From Mycolicibacterium chitae (GTDB lineage Bacteria; Actinomycetota; Actinomycetes; Mycobacteriales; Mycobacteriaceae), in the NCBI RefSeq assembly GCF_900637205.1, contig NZ_LR134355.1, positions 2,790,001-2,854,000 on the forward strand: 64,000 nucleotides of DNA, read 5' to 3'. The position numbers and the translations under genes were made by a program. Under the pieces are notes generated by a model, which ran no database searches, was not told the DNA's origin, and was given only the letters and a program-made list of their open reading frames with translations. Positions 1-14,872 of the stretch are shown piece after piece (the first letter of the stretch is position 1; each line of letters begins with the position of its first letter).

Positions 1-307
1 CGTCGGTGCCCACCACGTCGCCGGCGAGTTGCACATGGCGCCCGAGCCGCTCGCCGAGCTCCTTGGCCACCGGGGCCAGCGAGAACTTCGGGTCCGGCTC
101 CCCTTTGGGTCGGCCGAGGTGAGCGGTCACCACCACTTTGGCCCCGGCCTCGACCAGCGCCCGCAGCGTGGGCAGCGAGGCGATGATCCGCCCCGGGTCC
201 GAAATATTGCCGTCGTCGTCCAGCGGGACGTTCAGATCGGAGCGTACGAGCACGCCCCGACCCGAAACACCCTCCGCCAGAAGATCATCGAGTGTCTTGA
301 CGCTCAT
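1..307 (-). CDS. pgk: Phosphoglycerate kinase, N-terminal part (gene runs off the window)
   Basis: About 102 N-terminal residues are visible, beginning [10 protein letters not shown] and including [10 protein letters not shown] and TAHLGRPKG, the classic N-domain substrate-binding segments of phosphoglycerate kinase. The enzyme makes ATP from 1,3-bisphosphoglycerate in glycolysis. The start is the ATG complementary to 305-307, 13 bases after the gap stop codon, so gap and pgk almost surely form one transcript. The rest of the gene lies beyond the left edge. Confidence 0.95.
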   Translation of the reverse strand, partial: MSVKTLDDLLAEGVSGRGVLVRSDLNVPLDDDGNISDPGRIIASLPTLRALVEAGAKVVVTAHLGRPKGEPDPKFSLAPVAKELGERLGRHVQLAGDVVGTD

Positions 308-320
308 CGGTCCGGTCCGA

Positions 321-1661
<1,341 letters not shown>

Positions 1662-3195
1662 ATGTTCGATGGGTCGTTGCCGGAGCCTGGGGCGCTGCGC
1701 GCGTGTCCCGATGCCGGGTTGATCGACGCCATCTGCGGATGGTCGACCGCTGCGGCGGCCGCCGAAGGACGACGACTGGCCGCGGTCGCCGAATTCGTCA
1801 CCCGCCGCTGCACCGACGAGCACCCCGACTGGGCCTGCGACGACTGGGACGCCACCGCCGCCGAGATCGCCGCCGCCTTAAACATCAGCCACGGGCGCGC
1901 CACCACCCTGATGAACCTGGCCATCACCCTGCGCGAACGCTTCCCCAAAGTCGGCGCCCTGGTCCTGGCCGGCACCATCACCGCCCACACCGCCCAACTC
2001 ATCGCCGACCGCACCTACCTGGTCTTCAACCCCGAAGCCATCGCCACCCTCGATGCCCGCATCGCCGAACAAGCCCACACCTGGGGCCCACTGTCGGACT
2101 ACAAACTCATCCAATCCCTCGACGTGCTCGTCGACGAGATCGACCCCGGCGCGGTCCGCCGCGCAGCCGGCAACGCCCGCAACCGCGACATCACCATCGC
2201 CGACCCCGACGAACAAAGCGGCACCACCGCCCTATGGGGACGGCTGCTGGCCACCGACGCCGCCGCCCTCGACAAACGCCTGACCGCCATGGCCACCGCC
2301 GTCTGCACCGGCGACCCCCGCACCGTGGCCCAACGCCGCGCCGATGCCCTCGGCGCCCTGGGCAACAACGCCGACCACCTCGCCTGCCTGTGCGGGTCCC
2401 CCGACTGCCCCGCCACCGCCGACGACGGCCGCGCCACCAACGTGATCGTCCACGTCGTCGCCGAACACGCCACCCTCACCACCCCGGCCGACACCGAGGA
2501 AAGCCTGCACGGCGAGGAACCCAAACCCGACCCTGCGGCCCCGCCCTCCCCGGGCCCGGACGGGCCGGCACCCTCGGGGCCGCGGCCCAAGCCGGCCCTG
2601 CTCGTCGAAGGCCGCGGCGGCATCATCCCCGCCCCGCTGCTCCAGGACCTGATCGCCCGCGGCGCCCGCGTGCGCCCCGTGCCCACCCCGACCGCGGCCG
2701 AACCCCGCTACCGGCCCTCGGCCGCGCTGGCCACCTTCGTGCGCCTGCGCGACCTGACCTGTCGGTTCCCCGGCTGCCCACGGCCGGCCTTCGCCACCGA
2801 CATCGACCACACCCGCCCCCTACCCACACGGCCCCACCCACCCCGCCAACCTCGGCTGCTACTGCCGAAAACATCACCTGGCCAAGACTTTCTGGCCCGG
2901 CTGGCACGACGAACAACTGCCCGACGGCACCATCGTCATCACCACCCCCACCGGCCACACCTACCGGTCCAAACCCGGTGCCGCACTGCTGTTCCCCGAC
3001 TGGAACACCCACACCCCCGCACCACCCACCGGCCCCGGCACTCAACCGCCGCCGCCGCAAGACGCACCCGGCCGGACCCTGAAAATGCCGCGCCGCACAC
3101 AAACCCGCGCCAAAGCCCGCGAATACCGCATCAAAACCGAACGCGCACTCAACGACGCCCACGTCGCCGAACGCACCAAACCCCCACCGTTCTAA
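1662..3195 (+). pseudogene. 13E12-repeat family DUF222-HNH endonuclease-like protein, frameshifted
   Basis: The first frame, from ATG 1662 (MFDGSLPEPG), gives a DUF222 domain and then the start of an HNH motif, CRFPGCPRPAF followed by DIDHT. The frame is then lost in a run of five C at 2816-2820. Removing one C restores the expected continuation, RPYPHGPTHPANLGCYC then RKHHLAKTFWPGW, and the frame ends at TAA 3193-3195, giving about 510 residues. The HNH core is therefore split by one base. Read as it stands, the first frame runs on through unrelated Arg/Pro/His-rich sequence to 3332. M. tuberculosis carries many such genes as REP13E12 elements; their function is unsettled. Codon use is strongly C-ending with GAA and CAA, unlike its neighbours. 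The break may be real or a sequencing error. Confidence 0.8.
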
Positions 3196-3266
3196 ACGAA
3201 CTGGCCGGGCCTCCGCGCGTACCGGTTTACGGCCGCCCGTCTCGAGGACGGAAGCTGTACCGAAAA

Positions 3267-3701
3267 CTAGTCCTCGAGTTCGCGTGCGCAACTGTCAAGA
3301 ACGGCTCGGAAGTTCCATGGGAACACGCGTGAAGTGACCGCCTCCAGCACTTTTCCACCCGACATCAAGGGGTGGGTGTACGTTGTGTCCCAACTGACCC
3401 GTGTGCCGCCATCAGCCGGAGTGAATCTCAAGCTTCCACCCTCATGGTTGAGCACCGGAATGGAACGGATGATCCGATATGAGTAACTTCGCGGCGGGTC
3501 GTATGCGGTGATTTCCTCACGAAGCCATATACCGACAGCCGCAGCTTCTCGAATAGCGCCGACACCGGGCTCCTGTGAATCCGACGCCCACCGGGCTCTG
3601 AGAATCAGCGGTGCGGCGACCAAATTGGCGGGGTCTGCAAGCCAGGAGAAGACGCGTTCCGGAGACGCCCCGATCATGCGCTCCACCTGTATGGCGACCA
3701 C
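3267..3701 (-). CDS. SRPBCC (START-like) family protein
   Basis: A 144-residue protein that begins VAIQVERMIGASPERVFSWL, the typical first strand and helix of the SRPBCC/polyketide-cyclase fold, with a C-terminal amphipathic helix. Such proteins bind hydrophobic ligands in a deep cavity; the ligand here cannot be told. It stands alone between the DUF222 gene and whiA, so context gives no hint of function. Confidence 0.75.
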   Translation of the reverse strand: MVAIQVERMIGASPERVFSWLADPANLVAAPLILRARWASDSQEPGVGAIREAAAVGIWLREEITAYDPPRSYSYRIIRSIPVLNHEGGSLRFTPADGGTRVSWDTTYTHPLMSGGKVLEAVTSRVFPWNFRAVLDSCARELED

Positions 3702-3870
3702 GCGTCTCCCCCATCATCTGAATGTCCCTACGCGGAATGTTAGTCCTGGCGGCAGGCTCGTAGTGGCCATCCGTCAAAACGTTCCGGTCAGACAAGCGAT
3801 CTCAGCCACACGTCCAAATGCGCTAACCCCACCGTTCTAAGCGGAAGCCATTCAGCACAAACCGATCCGG

Positions 3871-4854
3871 TCAGGCGTCCTCGAGCAGTTCCGGGGTGAC
3901 CGCGGACTCGGTGTCGGGGATCCCGTCTTGCTTGGCCTTGCGGTCGGCCATCGACAGCAACCGCCGAATACGGCCGGCCACAGCGTCTTTCGTCATCGGC
4001 GGATCGGCCAGGCGGCCGAGTTCCTCGAGTGAGGCCTGCCGGTGTTCGACCCGGAGCTTTCCGGCGGCGGCAAGGTGGTCCGGCACGGTGTCGCCGAGGA
4101 TGGCCAGGGCGCGTTCCACCCGGGCGGCCGCGGCGACCGCGGCCCGCGCCGAGCGGCGCAGGTTGGCGTCATCGAAGTTGGCCAGCCGGTTGGCGGTGGC
4201 CCGGACCTCGCGGCGCATGCGCCGCTCCTCCCAGGTCAGCCGGGTGTCCTGGGCGCCCATCCGGGTCAGCAGCGCGCCGATGGCCTCACCGTCGCGCACC
4301 ACCACCCGGTCCGCGCCGCGGACCTCGCGGGCCTTGGCGCTGACGCCGAGTCGCCGGGCCGCGCCGACGAGCGCCAGCGCCGCCTCCGGCCCGGGGCAGC
4401 TGACCTCCAGCGCCGAGGAGCGGCCCGGTTCGGTCAGCGAACCGTGCGCCAAAAACGCGCCGCGCCAGGCTGCCTCGGCGTCGCCGACGTTGCCGCCGAC
4501 CACCTGGGCCGGGAGCCCCCGCACGGGACGGCCGCGCAGGTCCAGCAGCCCGGTCTGGCGGGCCAGCGCCTCGCCGTCCTTGGCCACCCGCACGACATAC
4601 CGGGTGTTCTTGCGGATACCGCTGGCCGAGAGCACGTGCACGATGGCGTTGTAGCCGTACAGATCGAAGATGTCCTTGCGCAGCCGCCGGGCGATGATGC
4701 CCAGGTCGACCTCGGCCTCGACCACCACGCGACCGGCCACGATGTGCAGTCCCCCGGCGAACCGCAGCAGCGACGCCACCTCGGCGCGCCGCGCGCTGAC
4801 GGAATTAACCACCAGTCGGCTCAGTTCGTCCTTCACCTCAGCCGTCATCGCCAC
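3871..4854 (-). CDS. whiA: WhiA family DNA-binding regulator
   Basis: A 327-residue protein that matches mycobacterial WhiA throughout: [16 protein letters not shown] at the start, the LAGLIDADG-like domain in the N-terminal two thirds, and a C-terminal helix-turn-helix part with [15 protein letters not shown]. WhiA controls sporulation septation in Streptomyces and is essential or near-essential in other actinobacteria. Its start overlaps the yvcK stop by 10 bases, in the conserved uvrC-rapZ-yvcK-whiA order. Confidence 0.97.
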   Translation of the reverse strand: MAMTAEVKDELSRLVVNSVSARRAEVASLLRFAGGLHIVAGRVVVEAEVDLGIIARRLRKDIFDLYGYNAIVHVLSASGIRKNTRYVVRVAKDGEALARQTGLLDLRGRPVRGLPAQVVGGNVGDAEAAWRGAFLAHGSLTEPGRSSALEVSCPGPEAALALVGAARRLGVSAKAREVRGADRVVVRDGEAIGALLTRMGAQDTRLTWEERRMRREVRATANRLANFDDANLRRSARAAVAAAARVERALAILGDTVPDHLAAAGKLRVEHRQASLEELGRLADPPMTKDAVAGRIRRLLSMADRKAKQDGIPDTESAVTPELLEDA

Positions 4855-5894
4855 GGGTCGTCACCTCTCGGTCCATTGGGCCGCGTTCCATCCGGTTCGC
4901 CAGGAGCCATCGTCGGCACCGTAGCCGTCGTGGGTACGGTCGGCATCTCCCCCGGGCGGCACACCGCTTCCAGGGCCGACGCCAGCTTTGCCGGGTCATG
5001 TAATGGGGTACCAGGTCGAGACACGTCAGCAAACTGTACCCGGGCGTCCAAGACGCCGGCCGTGCGGCGCAGTTGTTCGCGTTCGCGCTCGCCGGCGACC
5101 CTGGTCGCGTCCACGACGATGTCGTGCACGGTGAACTCGGGAGCGTGCTGAGCAAGCACATGCAGGTGCCGTTCGGCCGAGAAGCCCGCGGTTTCGCCGG
5201 GTTGGTCGGCGAGGTTGAGCACCAGCGCCCGACGGGCGGTGGTCGCCCGCAGCGCGGCCGCCAACCCCGGCACCAGCAAATGCGGGATGACGCTGGTGAA
5301 CCACGAACCCGGGCCCAGCACCACCAGGTCGGCGTCCATGATCGCGTCGACGGCCTGGCGGGTGGCCGGCGGGTTGCCCGGCAGCAACCGGACGCGGCGG
5401 ACCTTGCCGGGGGTCGTGGCGATGGCCACCTGCCCGCGGATCGACCGGCTCATCCGGGGGTCGGACTCCAGGCCGGCCACATCGGCCTCGATCTGCAGCG
5501 CGATGGGACACATCGGCAGCACCCGGCCCTTGACCCCGAGGATCCGTCCCACCTCGTCGAGCGCGGCCACCGGGTCGGCCAGCACCTCGTTGAGACCGGC
5601 CAGCATCAGGTTGCCGATCGGATGCCCGGCCAGCGCGCCGTTACCGCCGAACCGATGCTGGATGATGGTCGCCCACAACCGCCCGTGGGGACTGTCGGAT
5701 GCCAAGGCGGCCAGGGCCATTCGCAGATCGCCGGGCGGCACGATGTCGAGTTCGCTGCGCAGCCGCCCCGAGGATCCACCGTCGTCGGCGACCGTCACCA
5801 CCGCGGTGACGTGCGGGGTGAGCCGCCGTGCCGCCGACAGCGTGGCGTAGAGGCCGTGGCCGCCGCCGAGCGCGACGATGCGCTGCGGGGTCAT
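4845..5894 (-). CDS. yvcK: YvcK/CofD-like gluconeogenesis factor, UDP-sugar binding
   Basis: A 349-residue protein. The N-terminal [15 protein letters not shown] and [14 protein letters not shown] are the nucleotide-binding signatures of the YvcK branch of the CofD family. In M. tuberculosis the homologue (CuvA) binds UDP-sugars and links cell-wall synthesis to nutrient state. The last ~25 residues form a Pro/Thr-rich tail. It overlaps rapZ by four bases and whiA by ten, showing translational coupling. Confidence 0.93.
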   Translation of the reverse strand: MTPQRIVALGGGHGLYATLSAARRLTPHVTAVVTVADDGGSSGRLRSELDIVPPGDLRMALAALASDSPHGRLWATIIQHRFGGNGALAGHPIGNLMLAGLNEVLADPVAALDEVGRILGVKGRVLPMCPIALQIEADVAGLESDPRMSRSIRGQVAIATTPGKVRRVRLLPGNPPATRQAVDAIMDADLVVLGPGSWFTSVIPHLLVPGLAAALRATTARRALVLNLADQPGETAGFSAERHLHVLAQHAPEFTVHDIVVDATRVAGEREREQLRRTAGVLDARVQFADVSRPGTPLHDPAKLASALEAVCRPGEMPTVPTTATVPTMAPGEPDGTRPNGPRGDDPWR

Positions 5895-6820
5895 TCGCGC
5901 CCCAGATCCCGGTGCAGTACCCGCACCGCCAGGCCCTCACCTTTGCGCAGTCGCTCCGCCAGCGCCTCGGCCATCGCCACGCTGCGGTGCTTGCCCCCGG
6001 TACAGCCGATGGCCACCGTCATGTATCGCTTGCCCTCCCGCCGGTAGCCATCGACCACCAGCCCCAGCAGTTCATGGTAGGTGCCCAGGAAGTGTTCGGC
6101 GCCGGGTTGGGCCAGCACGTAGTCGCGCACCGCCGGGTGTTGGCCGGTGTGCGGACGCAACTCGTCGACCCAATGCGGGTTCGGCAAGAAGCGCACGTCC
6201 ATCACCATGTCGGAATCCATCGGCAAGCCGTACTTGTACCCAAAGGACTCGACGGTGACACTCGTGACCGGAGCGGTCTCCGTCCCGAACGCGCCCTCGA
6301 TGACCTCCCGCAGCTCCCGCACCGACAGCCGGGAGGTGTCGATCACCAGGTCGGCGGCGGCCCGCACGGGCGCCAGCATCGATCGCTCGGCGGCGATCCC
6401 CTCGGCCAGCGTCAGATCACCCTGCATCGGGTGGCTGCGCCGGTTGTTCTCATAGCGGCGGACCAGCATCTCGTCCGAGGCCTCGAGGAACAGCACGCGC
6501 GGGACGATGCCGCGGGCGGCCAGCTCGTGGTGCACCGAATCCAGGTTGCCGGTGAAGCCCCGCGAGCGCGAGTCCATCACCACCGCGAGCTGGGTGATGC
6601 GCGAGCCCGCAGCCAGACCCAGCTCGACCATCCGGGCGATCAATTCCGGCGGCAGGTTGTCGGCGACGTACCAGCCGAGGTCCTCGAGGACCTTCGCCGC
6701 GGTGCCGCGCCCGGCCCCGGACAGGCCGGTGACCAGCACCACGTCGATACCGGTTTCGCGGTCCGCTCCGATCTGTCCCGTGTCGGCCTCGCGTACCACT
6801 TCGTCTGTATCGTCAGTCAT
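5891..6820 (-). CDS. rapZ: RNase adapter / nucleotide-binding protein RapZ
   Basis: A 309-residue P-loop protein. [20 protein letters not shown] is the Walker A segment, and [14 protein letters not shown] is the conserved C-terminal loop. In enterobacteria RapZ controls glmS mRNA decay; in actinobacteria its partner RNAs are unknown, so the role is by family only. It overlaps uvrC and yvcK by four bases each. Confidence 0.95.
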   Translation of the reverse strand: MTDDTDEVVREADTGQIGADRETGIDVVLVTGLSGAGRGTAAKVLEDLGWYVADNLPPELIARMVELGLAAGSRITQLAVVMDSRSRGFTGNLDSVHHELAARGIVPRVLFLEASDEMLVRRYENNRRSHPMQGDLTLAEGIAAERSMLAPVRAAADLVIDTSRLSVRELREVIEGAFGTETAPVTSVTVESFGYKYGLPMDSDMVMDVRFLPNPHWVDELRPHTGQHPAVRDYVLAQPGAEHFLGTYHELLGLVVDGYRREGKRYMTVAIGCTGGKHRSVAMAEALAERLRKGEGLAVRVLHRDLGRE

Positions 6821-8835
6821 CTCGATGTCCGTTCAGCGATGCCATCATCGCCCACCGCGGCCTCTGTTGGTGTGGATACCTCGGAATCGGCTCGCACCCC
6901 CAGCGCGTCGAGCACCGCGGTGGCGGTGGCCACCCCGATCCCGGGCACCGAGGTGATCTCGTCGACCGAGGCCTGCTTGAGTCGGGCCACCGAGCCGAAG
7001 TGGGTCACCAGCGCCTTGCGCCGATGCTCCCCCAGGCCGGGAATGGAGTCCAGCGCCGAGGCCGTCATCCGCTTCGAGCGTTTGCTGCGGTGGAAGGTGA
7101 TGGCAAAGCGGTGCGCCTCGTCGCGGACCCGCTGCAACAGGTACAGGCCCTCGCTGGTGCGCGGCATGATCACCGGGTCCGGTTCGCCGGGCACCCAGAT
7201 CTCCTCGAGCCGCTTGGCCAGGCCGACGACGGCGACGTCGGTGATGCCCAGGTCCTCGAGCACCGCCGCGGCCGCATTCACCTGGGGCGCACCGCCGTCC
7301 ACCACGTAGAGGTTGGGCGGGTAGGCGAACTTGCGCGACTTTCCTTCCGGGGCAAACTCTTCGGGGTTCTTGGTGTCCTGCAGATGCCGCCAGAACCGGC
7401 GCCGGGTGACCTCGGCGATGGAGGCCACGTCGTCGGAGCGGCCATCGCCGGCGGCTTCCTTGATGCTGTAGTGCCGGTAGTCGGACTTGCGCGGCAACCC
7501 GTCCTCGAACACCACCAGCGAGGCCACCACGTCGGTGCCCTGCACGTGGCTGATGTCCACGCATTCGATGCGCAACGGCGCCTCGGCCAGCCCGAGCGCC
7601 TCCTGGATACTCTGCAGGGCAGCCGATCTCGCGTTGAAGTCGCCGGCCCGCTTGAGCTTGTGCTGCTGCAGCGCCTCGACGGCGTTGCGGCGCACGGTCT
7701 CCGCCAGAGCCTTCTTGTCGCCGCGCCGCGGCACCCGCAGCGCCACCTTCGAGCCCCGCAACCGCGACAGCCACTCGGCGACCTGCTCGGCGTCACCGGG
7801 CAGGCACGGCACCAGCACCTCGCGCGGTACCGGGTTGGTCGCCTCGTCGCCGCCGCCGTCGCTGGCGCTGCCCAACTCGGCCTGTTCACCGTAGAACTGA
7901 GTGAGGAACTGTTCGACCAGCTGCTCCTGCACGGTCTCCACCAGATCGCCCGGCTCACTGGATTTCTCGACGATCCAGCCGCGCTGACCGCGCACCCGCC
8001 CGCCGCGAACATGGAAGACCTGCACGGCGGCCTCGAGTTCGTCGTCGGCGAACGCCACGACGTCGGCGTCGGTCCCGTCGCCGAACACCACGGCCTGCTT
8101 CTCCAGGGCGCGGCGCAGCGCCGAGAGATCGTCGCGCAGTCGGGCGGCCCGCTCGAAATCGAGCTCCTCGGCCGCGGCGGTCATCCGCTGTTCGAGCTCG
8201 CGCGCGAACCGGTCGGTCCTGCCGGACAGGAAGTCGCAGAAGTCCTGGACGATCTTGCGATGCTCCTCCGCGCTGACCCGTCCCACACACGGCGCCGAAC
8301 ACTTGTCGATGTAGCCGAGCAGGCACGGTCGCCCGATCTGGCTGTGTCGCTTGAACACTCCCGCCGAGCAGGTGCGCGCCGGGAACACCCGGGTGAGCAG
8401 GTCGACGGTCTCGCGGATGGCCCAGGCGTGCGAGTACGGCCCGAAGTAGCGCACCCCCTTGCGCCGCGGCCCGCGGTAGACGAACAGCCGGGGGAATTCC
8501 TCGTTGAGCGTGACGGCCAGCACCGGGTAGGACTTGTCGTCGCGGTAGCGGACGTTGAAGCGCGGATCGAATTCCTTGATCCAGTTGTACTCGAGCTGCA
8601 GCGCTTCGACCTCGGTGTTGACGACGGTCCACTCCACCTTGGCGGCGGTGGTGACCATCTGCCGGGTGCGCGGGTGCAGACTCGCGACATCGGCGAAGTA
8701 CGACGTGAGGCGGCTGCGCAGGCTCTTGGCCTTGCCGACGTAGATGACCCGGCCGTGCTGATCGGAGAACCGGTAGACGCCGGGCTCGACCGGGATGGAT
8801 CCCGGGGCGGGGCGGTAGGTCGACGGATCAGGCAC
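6817..8835 (-). CDS. uvrC: Excinuclease ABC subunit C
   Basis: A 672-residue protein. The N-terminal GIY-YIG nuclease shows [10 protein letters not shown] and [11 protein letters not shown] UvrB/C interaction motif lies near [14 protein letters not shown], then an RNase H-like endonuclease domain ([20 protein letters not shown]), and a C-terminal helix-hairpin-helix pair ([13 protein letters not shown]). It makes both incisions in nucleotide excision repair. The start is a GTG complementary to 8833-8835. It heads the uvrC-rapZ-yvcK-whiA operon. Confidence 0.97.
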   Translation of the reverse strand: MPDPSTYRPAPGSIPVEPGVYRFSDQHGRVIYVGKAKSLRSRLTSYFADVASLHPRTRQMVTTAAKVEWTVVNTEVEALQLEYNWIKEFDPRFNVRYRDDKSYPVLAVTLNEEFPRLFVYRGPRRKGVRYFGPYSHAWAIRETVDLLTRVFPARTCSAGVFKRHSQIGRPCLLGYIDKCSAPCVGRVSAEEHRKIVQDFCDFLSGRTDRFARELEQRMTAAAEELDFERAARLRDDLSALRRALEKQAVVFGDGTDADVVAFADDELEAAVQVFHVRGGRVRGQRGWIVEKSSEPGDLVETVQEQLVEQFLTQFYGEQAELGSASDGGGDEATNPVPREVLVPCLPGDAEQVAEWLSRLRGSKVALRVPRRGDKKALAETVRRNAVEALQQHKLKRAGDFNARSAALQSIQEALGLAEAPLRIECVDISHVQGTDVVASLVVFEDGLPRKSDYRHYSIKEAAGDGRSDDVASIAEVTRRRFWRHLQDTKNPEEFAPEGKSRKFAYPPNLYVVDGGAPQVNAAAAVLEDLGITDVAVVGLAKRLEEIWVPGEPDPVIMPRTSEGLYLLQRVRDEAHRFAITFHRSKRSKRMTASALDSIPGLGEHRRKALVTHFGSVARLKQASVDEITSVPGIGVATATAVLDALGVRADSEVSTPTEAAVGDDGIAERTSR

Positions 8836-8879
8836 TGCTCCAGCCTAGTACCGTCGTGGGACTGCTCCCGGCGCGCGAG

Positions 8880-11157
<2,278 letters not shown>

Positions 11158-11236
11158 CTTGCCGGTTTCTGCTGGGAGCCCGCGACGGGCTCAAAAACGG
11201 TATATCTCACCAGTATGAACCACCGGAGCGCGCCGG

Positions 11237-11857
11237 TTACTTCCCCTTCTCGCTGAGCAGACGCTCAACATATTTGGCGATGACGTCCACCTCCAGGTTG
11301 ACCGGCGTGCCGACGGGCGCGCCGCCCAGCGTGGTCATGCTCAGGGTGGTCGGGATCAGCGATACCTCGAACCAGGCCGAATCGGTGTTCTCGTCGCGTT
11401 CACCCAGGCCGGAGACGGTCAGGGAGATGCCGTCGACGGTGATCGAACCCTTTTCCACCACGTACCGCGAGATCGCCTCGGGCAGCGTGATCCGCACCAC
11501 TTCCCAGTGCTGGGATGGGGTTCGCGACACCACCGTGCCGGTGCCGTCGACGTGGCCCTGCACGATGTGCCCGCCGAGGCGGCTGTTGACGGCGGCCGCG
11601 CGCTCGAGATTGACCCGCGACCCCGCCGCGAGCGCCTGCAGGCTGGACCGGTCCAGGGTCTCGGCCATCACGTCGGCGCTGAACTGCCCGTCGGGCAACA
11701 CCTCGACGACGGTCAGGCACACCCCGTTGACGGCGATGGAATCGCCATGGCCGGCATCCGCAGTGACGACGGGTCCGCGGATGACGAAACGCGCCGCGTC
11801 GGCCAGGTCTTCTTTGGCGATGACTTCGCCGAGTTCTTCGACGATTCCGGTGAACAC
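11237..11857 (-). CDS. ribC: Riboflavin synthase, alpha subunit type
   Basis: A 206-residue protein with two tandem lumazine-binding domains. It starts MFTGIVEELGEV; the first domain has VNGVCLTVVE, and the second begins after LGGHIVQGHVDGTG with a second DGISLTV. It dismutates lumazine to riboflavin. It is the first gene of the ribC-ribBA-ribH-PH unit and is divergent from lprG across 69 bases. I looked for, but did not recognise, an FMN riboswitch in that gap. Confidence 0.96.
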   Translation of the reverse strand: MFTGIVEELGEVIAKEDLADAARFVIRGPVVTADAGHGDSIAVNGVCLTVVEVLPDGQFSADVMAETLDRSSLQALAAGSRVNLERAAAVNSRLGGHIVQGHVDGTGTVVSRTPSQHWEVVRITLPEAISRYVVEKGSITVDGISLTVSGLGERDENTDSAWFEVSLIPTTLSMTTLGGAPVGTPVNLEVDVIAKYVERLLSEKGK

Positions 11858-11926
11858 GGGCAGTAAGGCTACTCAGGTGGGCGCTCAAAAGCCCGACAGC
11901 GGGGTGGCACCCTCTACGATGCAGTC

Positions 11927-12637
11927 ATGCAACCGCGCCGACTTGTGTCCCGGATTGTCCTGTCCCTTGCCGCCGCCGGCGCCGCCACCGCATTGGTGGT
12001 GGGCTGCTCCTCGGGCTCCGATGCCCCCGCGGAGTCGCTGCCCGACGCGCCCGGCCTGCTGCAGCAGTCCAGCCAAACCACCAAGGGCCTGCAGAGCGCC
12101 CACCTCGAGATCCTCGTCGACGGCACCATCGAGGGCCTGCCCGTCAAGCAGCTCTCGGGCGACCTGACCAACGTGCCGGCCACCGCCGTGCAGGGCAGCG
12201 CCAAGATCACGATGGCGGGCTCCGATGTCGACGTCGACCTCGTCGTCATCGACAGCACCTTGTTCGCGGCGCTGACCCCCGACAGCTGGTTGGACATGGG
12301 ACCGGCCGCCGACATCTACGACCCGTCGACGATCCTGAACCCCGAGGCCGGGGTGGCCAACATCCTGGCCAACTTCTCCGACGCCAAGTCCGAGGGCACC
12401 GAGCAGATCGACGGCATCGACACCGTCCGGGTCACCGGTGAGGTCAGCGCCGACGCGGTCAACCAGCTGATCCCCTCGCTGAAGGCCACCTCGCCCGTGC
12501 CGGGCACCGCGTGGATCGAGAACGGCGGCGACCACAACCTGGTGCGCGCTCAGATCGAGCCGACCGGTGACAGCTCCATCGAGCTGACCCTGTCGAAGTG
12601 GAACGAGCCCGTCACCGTCACCAAGCCGCAGGTGTAA
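11927..12637 (+). CDS. lprG: Lipoprotein LprG, triacylglyceride/lipoarabinomannan carrier
   Basis: A 236-residue protein with a lipoprotein signal ending in the lipobox LVVGC, followed by a LppX/LprAFG domain. LprG binds triacylated lipids and helps move them to the cell surface together with the P55 transporter. Its stop TAA shares a base with the p55 ATG (TAATG), which confirms the coupled pair known from M. tuberculosis (Rv1411c-Rv1410c). Confidence 0.95.
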   Translation: MQPRRLVSRIVLSLAAAGAATALVVGCSSGSDAPAESLPDAPGLLQQSSQTTKGLQSAHLEILVDGTIEGLPVKQLSGDLTNVPATAVQGSAKITMAGSDVDVDLVVIDSTLFAALTPDSWLDMGPAADIYDPSTILNPEAGVANILANFSDAKSEGTEQIDGIDTVRVTGEVSADAVNQLIPSLKATSPVPGTAWIENGGDHNLVRAQIEPTGDSSIELTLSKWNEPVTVTKPQV

Positions 12638-14277
12638 TGCGCCCGGAAACGAGGCGCTGGACCGCGATCAGCGCGGGCGGGCTCGCAGTCCTGCTCGGGG
12701 CCATCGACACCTACGTCGTGGTCACGATCATGACCGACATCATGCGAGACGTCGGCATCCCGATCAACAAGATCCAGCAGGTCGCGCCGATCATCACCGG
12801 CTATCTGCTCGGCTACATCGCGGCCATGCCGCTGCTGGGCCGGGCCTCCGACCGGGTGGGCCGCAAGCTGGTGCTGCAGGTGGGCCTGGCCGGCTTCGCG
12901 ATCGGTTCGGTGGTCACGGCGCTGGCCGAGGACCTGACGACGCTGGTGATCGGTCGCGTCATCCTCGGTATCGCCGCCGGCGCCCTGCTCCCGGTGACGC
13001 TGGCCCTGGCGGCCGACCTGTGGGCCGCCCGCAACCGCGCCGCGGTGCTCGGCGGCATCGGTGCCGCCCAGGAGCTGGGCTGCGTGCTCGGCCCGCTGTG
13101 GGGCATCGCGGTGGTGTCGATGCTCAACACCTGGCGCGACGTGTTCTGGATCAACATCCCGCTGGCGCTGCTGGCCATGGTGATGATCCACTTCAGCGTC
13201 CCGGGCCGCGATCGCGGCGCCGGTCCGCGCGAGCGGGTCGACGTGGTCGGCGGGCTGCTGCTGGCCATTGCGCTCGGGCTGCTGGTGATCGGTCTGTACA
13301 ACCCCGAGCCCGACGGCAAGGAAGTGCTGCCGAGCAACGGTCTGCTGCTGGTCGGCATCGCGCTGATCGTCACGCTGGCGTTCTTCGTCTGGGAACGGGT
13401 CTCGCGCACCAAACTCATCGAGCCGGCCGGTGTGAAGTTCGTGCCGTTCCTGGCCGCGCTGGGCACCTCGCTGTGTGCGGGGGCCGCACTGATGGTCACG
13501 CTGGTCAACGTCGAGCTGTTCGGCCAGGGTGTGCTGGGCCTGGACCAGGTGGAAGCGGCGCTGAAGTTGAGCTGGTTCCTGGCCGCCCTGCCGGTGGGCG
13601 CGGTGCTCGGCGGCGTCATCGCGACCCGCGTGGGCGACCGCATCGTGGTGTTCGTCGGCATGCTCATCGCCGCGTTCGCCTACTGGCTGGTGTCGCACTG
13701 GCGCGTCGACGTGCTGTCGGTCAGCCATGACCTGGGCCTGTTCGAACTTCCGGCGTTCAGCACCGACCTGGTGATCGCCGGATTCGGCCTGGGCCTGGTG
13801 ATCGGGCCGCTGACGTCGGCCGCGCTGCGCGTGGTGCCGTCGGCTCAGCACGGCATCGCCTCGTCGCTGGTCGTGGTGGCGCGCATGACGGGCATGCTGA
13901 TCGGCGTCGCGGCGCTGTCGGCATGGGGCCTGTACCGCTTCAACCAGATCCTGGCGACCCTGCCCAGCGAGGGTGGCGAGACGTTGGCCGCCAAGCTCGC
14001 CGCCGAGGCGGCCCGCTACCAGCTGGCGTTCTCGATGCAGTACGGCGAGATGTTCGGCGTCACCGCAATCGTCTGCGTGGTCGGTGCGGCCATCGGCCTG
14101 CTGATCGCCGGCAAGCACACCCACGCCGACGAGGGATCCCCCGGCCCGGATCTCGATCCCCGGGACGACGCGGAACCCGCCACTCAGGTGCTCGGCGCGG
14201 CCCGGGCCGACGAAGCGGCCACCACCCGCCTGCCCGCCGGCGGCGGCGGTGCGCACCGGCGCCGGGATCCGCGCTAG
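12637..14277 (+). CDS. p55: MFS transporter P55 (lipid and drug export partner of LprG)
   Basis: 546 residues from the ATG at 12637 ([15 protein letters not shown]). About 14 membrane segments are visible, with the MFS loop [13 protein letters not shown]. The C-terminus is an unusually long hydrophilic tail rich in Asp, Glu, Ala and Arg after about residue 500. P55 works with LprG in triacylglyceride and glycolipid export. The overlap with lprG decides this start over upstream alternatives in the same frame. Confidence 0.93.
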   Translation: MRPETRRWTAISAGGLAVLLGAIDTYVVVTIMTDIMRDVGIPINKIQQVAPIITGYLLGYIAAMPLLGRASDRVGRKLVLQVGLAGFAIGSVVTALAEDLTTLVIGRVILGIAAGALLPVTLALAADLWAARNRAAVLGGIGAAQELGCVLGPLWGIAVVSMLNTWRDVFWINIPLALLAMVMIHFSVPGRDRGAGPRERVDVVGGLLLAIALGLLVIGLYNPEPDGKEVLPSNGLLLVGIALIVTLAFFVWERVSRTKLIEPAGVKFVPFLAALGTSLCAGAALMVTLVNVELFGQGVLGLDQVEAALKLSWFLAALPVGAVLGGVIATRVGDRIVVFVGMLIAAFAYWLVSHWRVDVLSVSHDLGLFELPAFSTDLVIAGFGLGLVIGPLTSAALRVVPSAQHGIASSLVVVARMTGMLIGVAALSAWGLYRFNQILATLPSEGGETLAAKLAAEAARYQLAFSMQYGEMFGVTAIVCVVGAAIGLLIAGKHTHADEGSPGPDLDPRDDAEPATQVLGAARADEAATTRLPAGGGGAHRRRDPR

Positions 14278-14306
14278 AAGACGGATCGATCGGGTACCCG
14301 GCGGGT

Positions 14307-14867
14307 ATGACGAATGATCTGACAGGTAAGAAAGTCGCGTTCCTGGTCGCCCAGGAGGGCGTGGAACAGGTGGAACTGACCCAACCGTGGGAGGCCGTCC
14401 AGCAGGCCGGCGGTTCGCCGGTGTTGGTGTCGACCGAGACCGGCAAGGTGCAGGCGTTCAACCACCTGACCGAGGCGGACACCTTCGAGGCCGACGTCGC
14501 CGCCGCCGACGCCGAGGTGGGCGACTATGCGGGTCTGGTGCTGCCCGGCGGCGTGGCCAATCCCGACAATCTGCGCACCAACTCCGATGCGGTGGGTTTC
14601 GCCAAGGCGTTCTTCGATGCCGGCAAGCCTGTCGCGGTGATCTGCCACGGGCCCTGGACGCTGGTGGAGGCCGAGGTGCTGCGCGGCCGGAAGCTGACCT
14701 CGTGGCCCAGCGTGCGCACCGACATCGTCAACGCCGGGGGCAGTTGGGTGGACGAGGAGGTCACGGTGTGCACGGACGGGCCGAACACGTTGGTGTCGAG
14801 CCGCAAACCCGATGATCTGCCGGCCTTCTGCAGCAAAACTGTTGAGGTGCTGGCGAGTTCGGCCTAG
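14307..14867 (+). CDS. DJ-1/PfpI family protein (type 1 glutamine amidotransferase fold)
   Basis: 186 residues from ATG 14307 (MTNDLTGKKVAFLVAQEG). AVICHGPWTLVEA holds the nucleophile cysteine of the PfpI/YhbO branch, and LVLPGGVANPDNLR is the first conserved loop. Members act as stress-protective deglycase- or protease-like proteins; the exact activity is debated. It lies 29 bases after p55, but a shared role is not obvious. Confidence 0.88.
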   Translation: MTNDLTGKKVAFLVAQEGVEQVELTQPWEAVQQAGGSPVLVSTETGKVQAFNHLTEADTFEADVAAADAEVGDYAGLVLPGGVANPDNLRTNSDAVGFAKAFFDAGKPVAVICHGPWTLVEAEVLRGRKLTSWPSVRTDIVNAGGSWVDEEVTVCTDGPNTLVSSRKPDDLPAFCSKTVEVLASSA

Positions 14868-14872
14868 CCGGA

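Noticed and set aside
11158..11236. FMN riboswitch ahead of ribBA
   Set aside because: Only 79 bases between ribC and ribBA, and I could not recognise the conserved RFN helices; the gap upstream of ribC (69 bases) is also too short.
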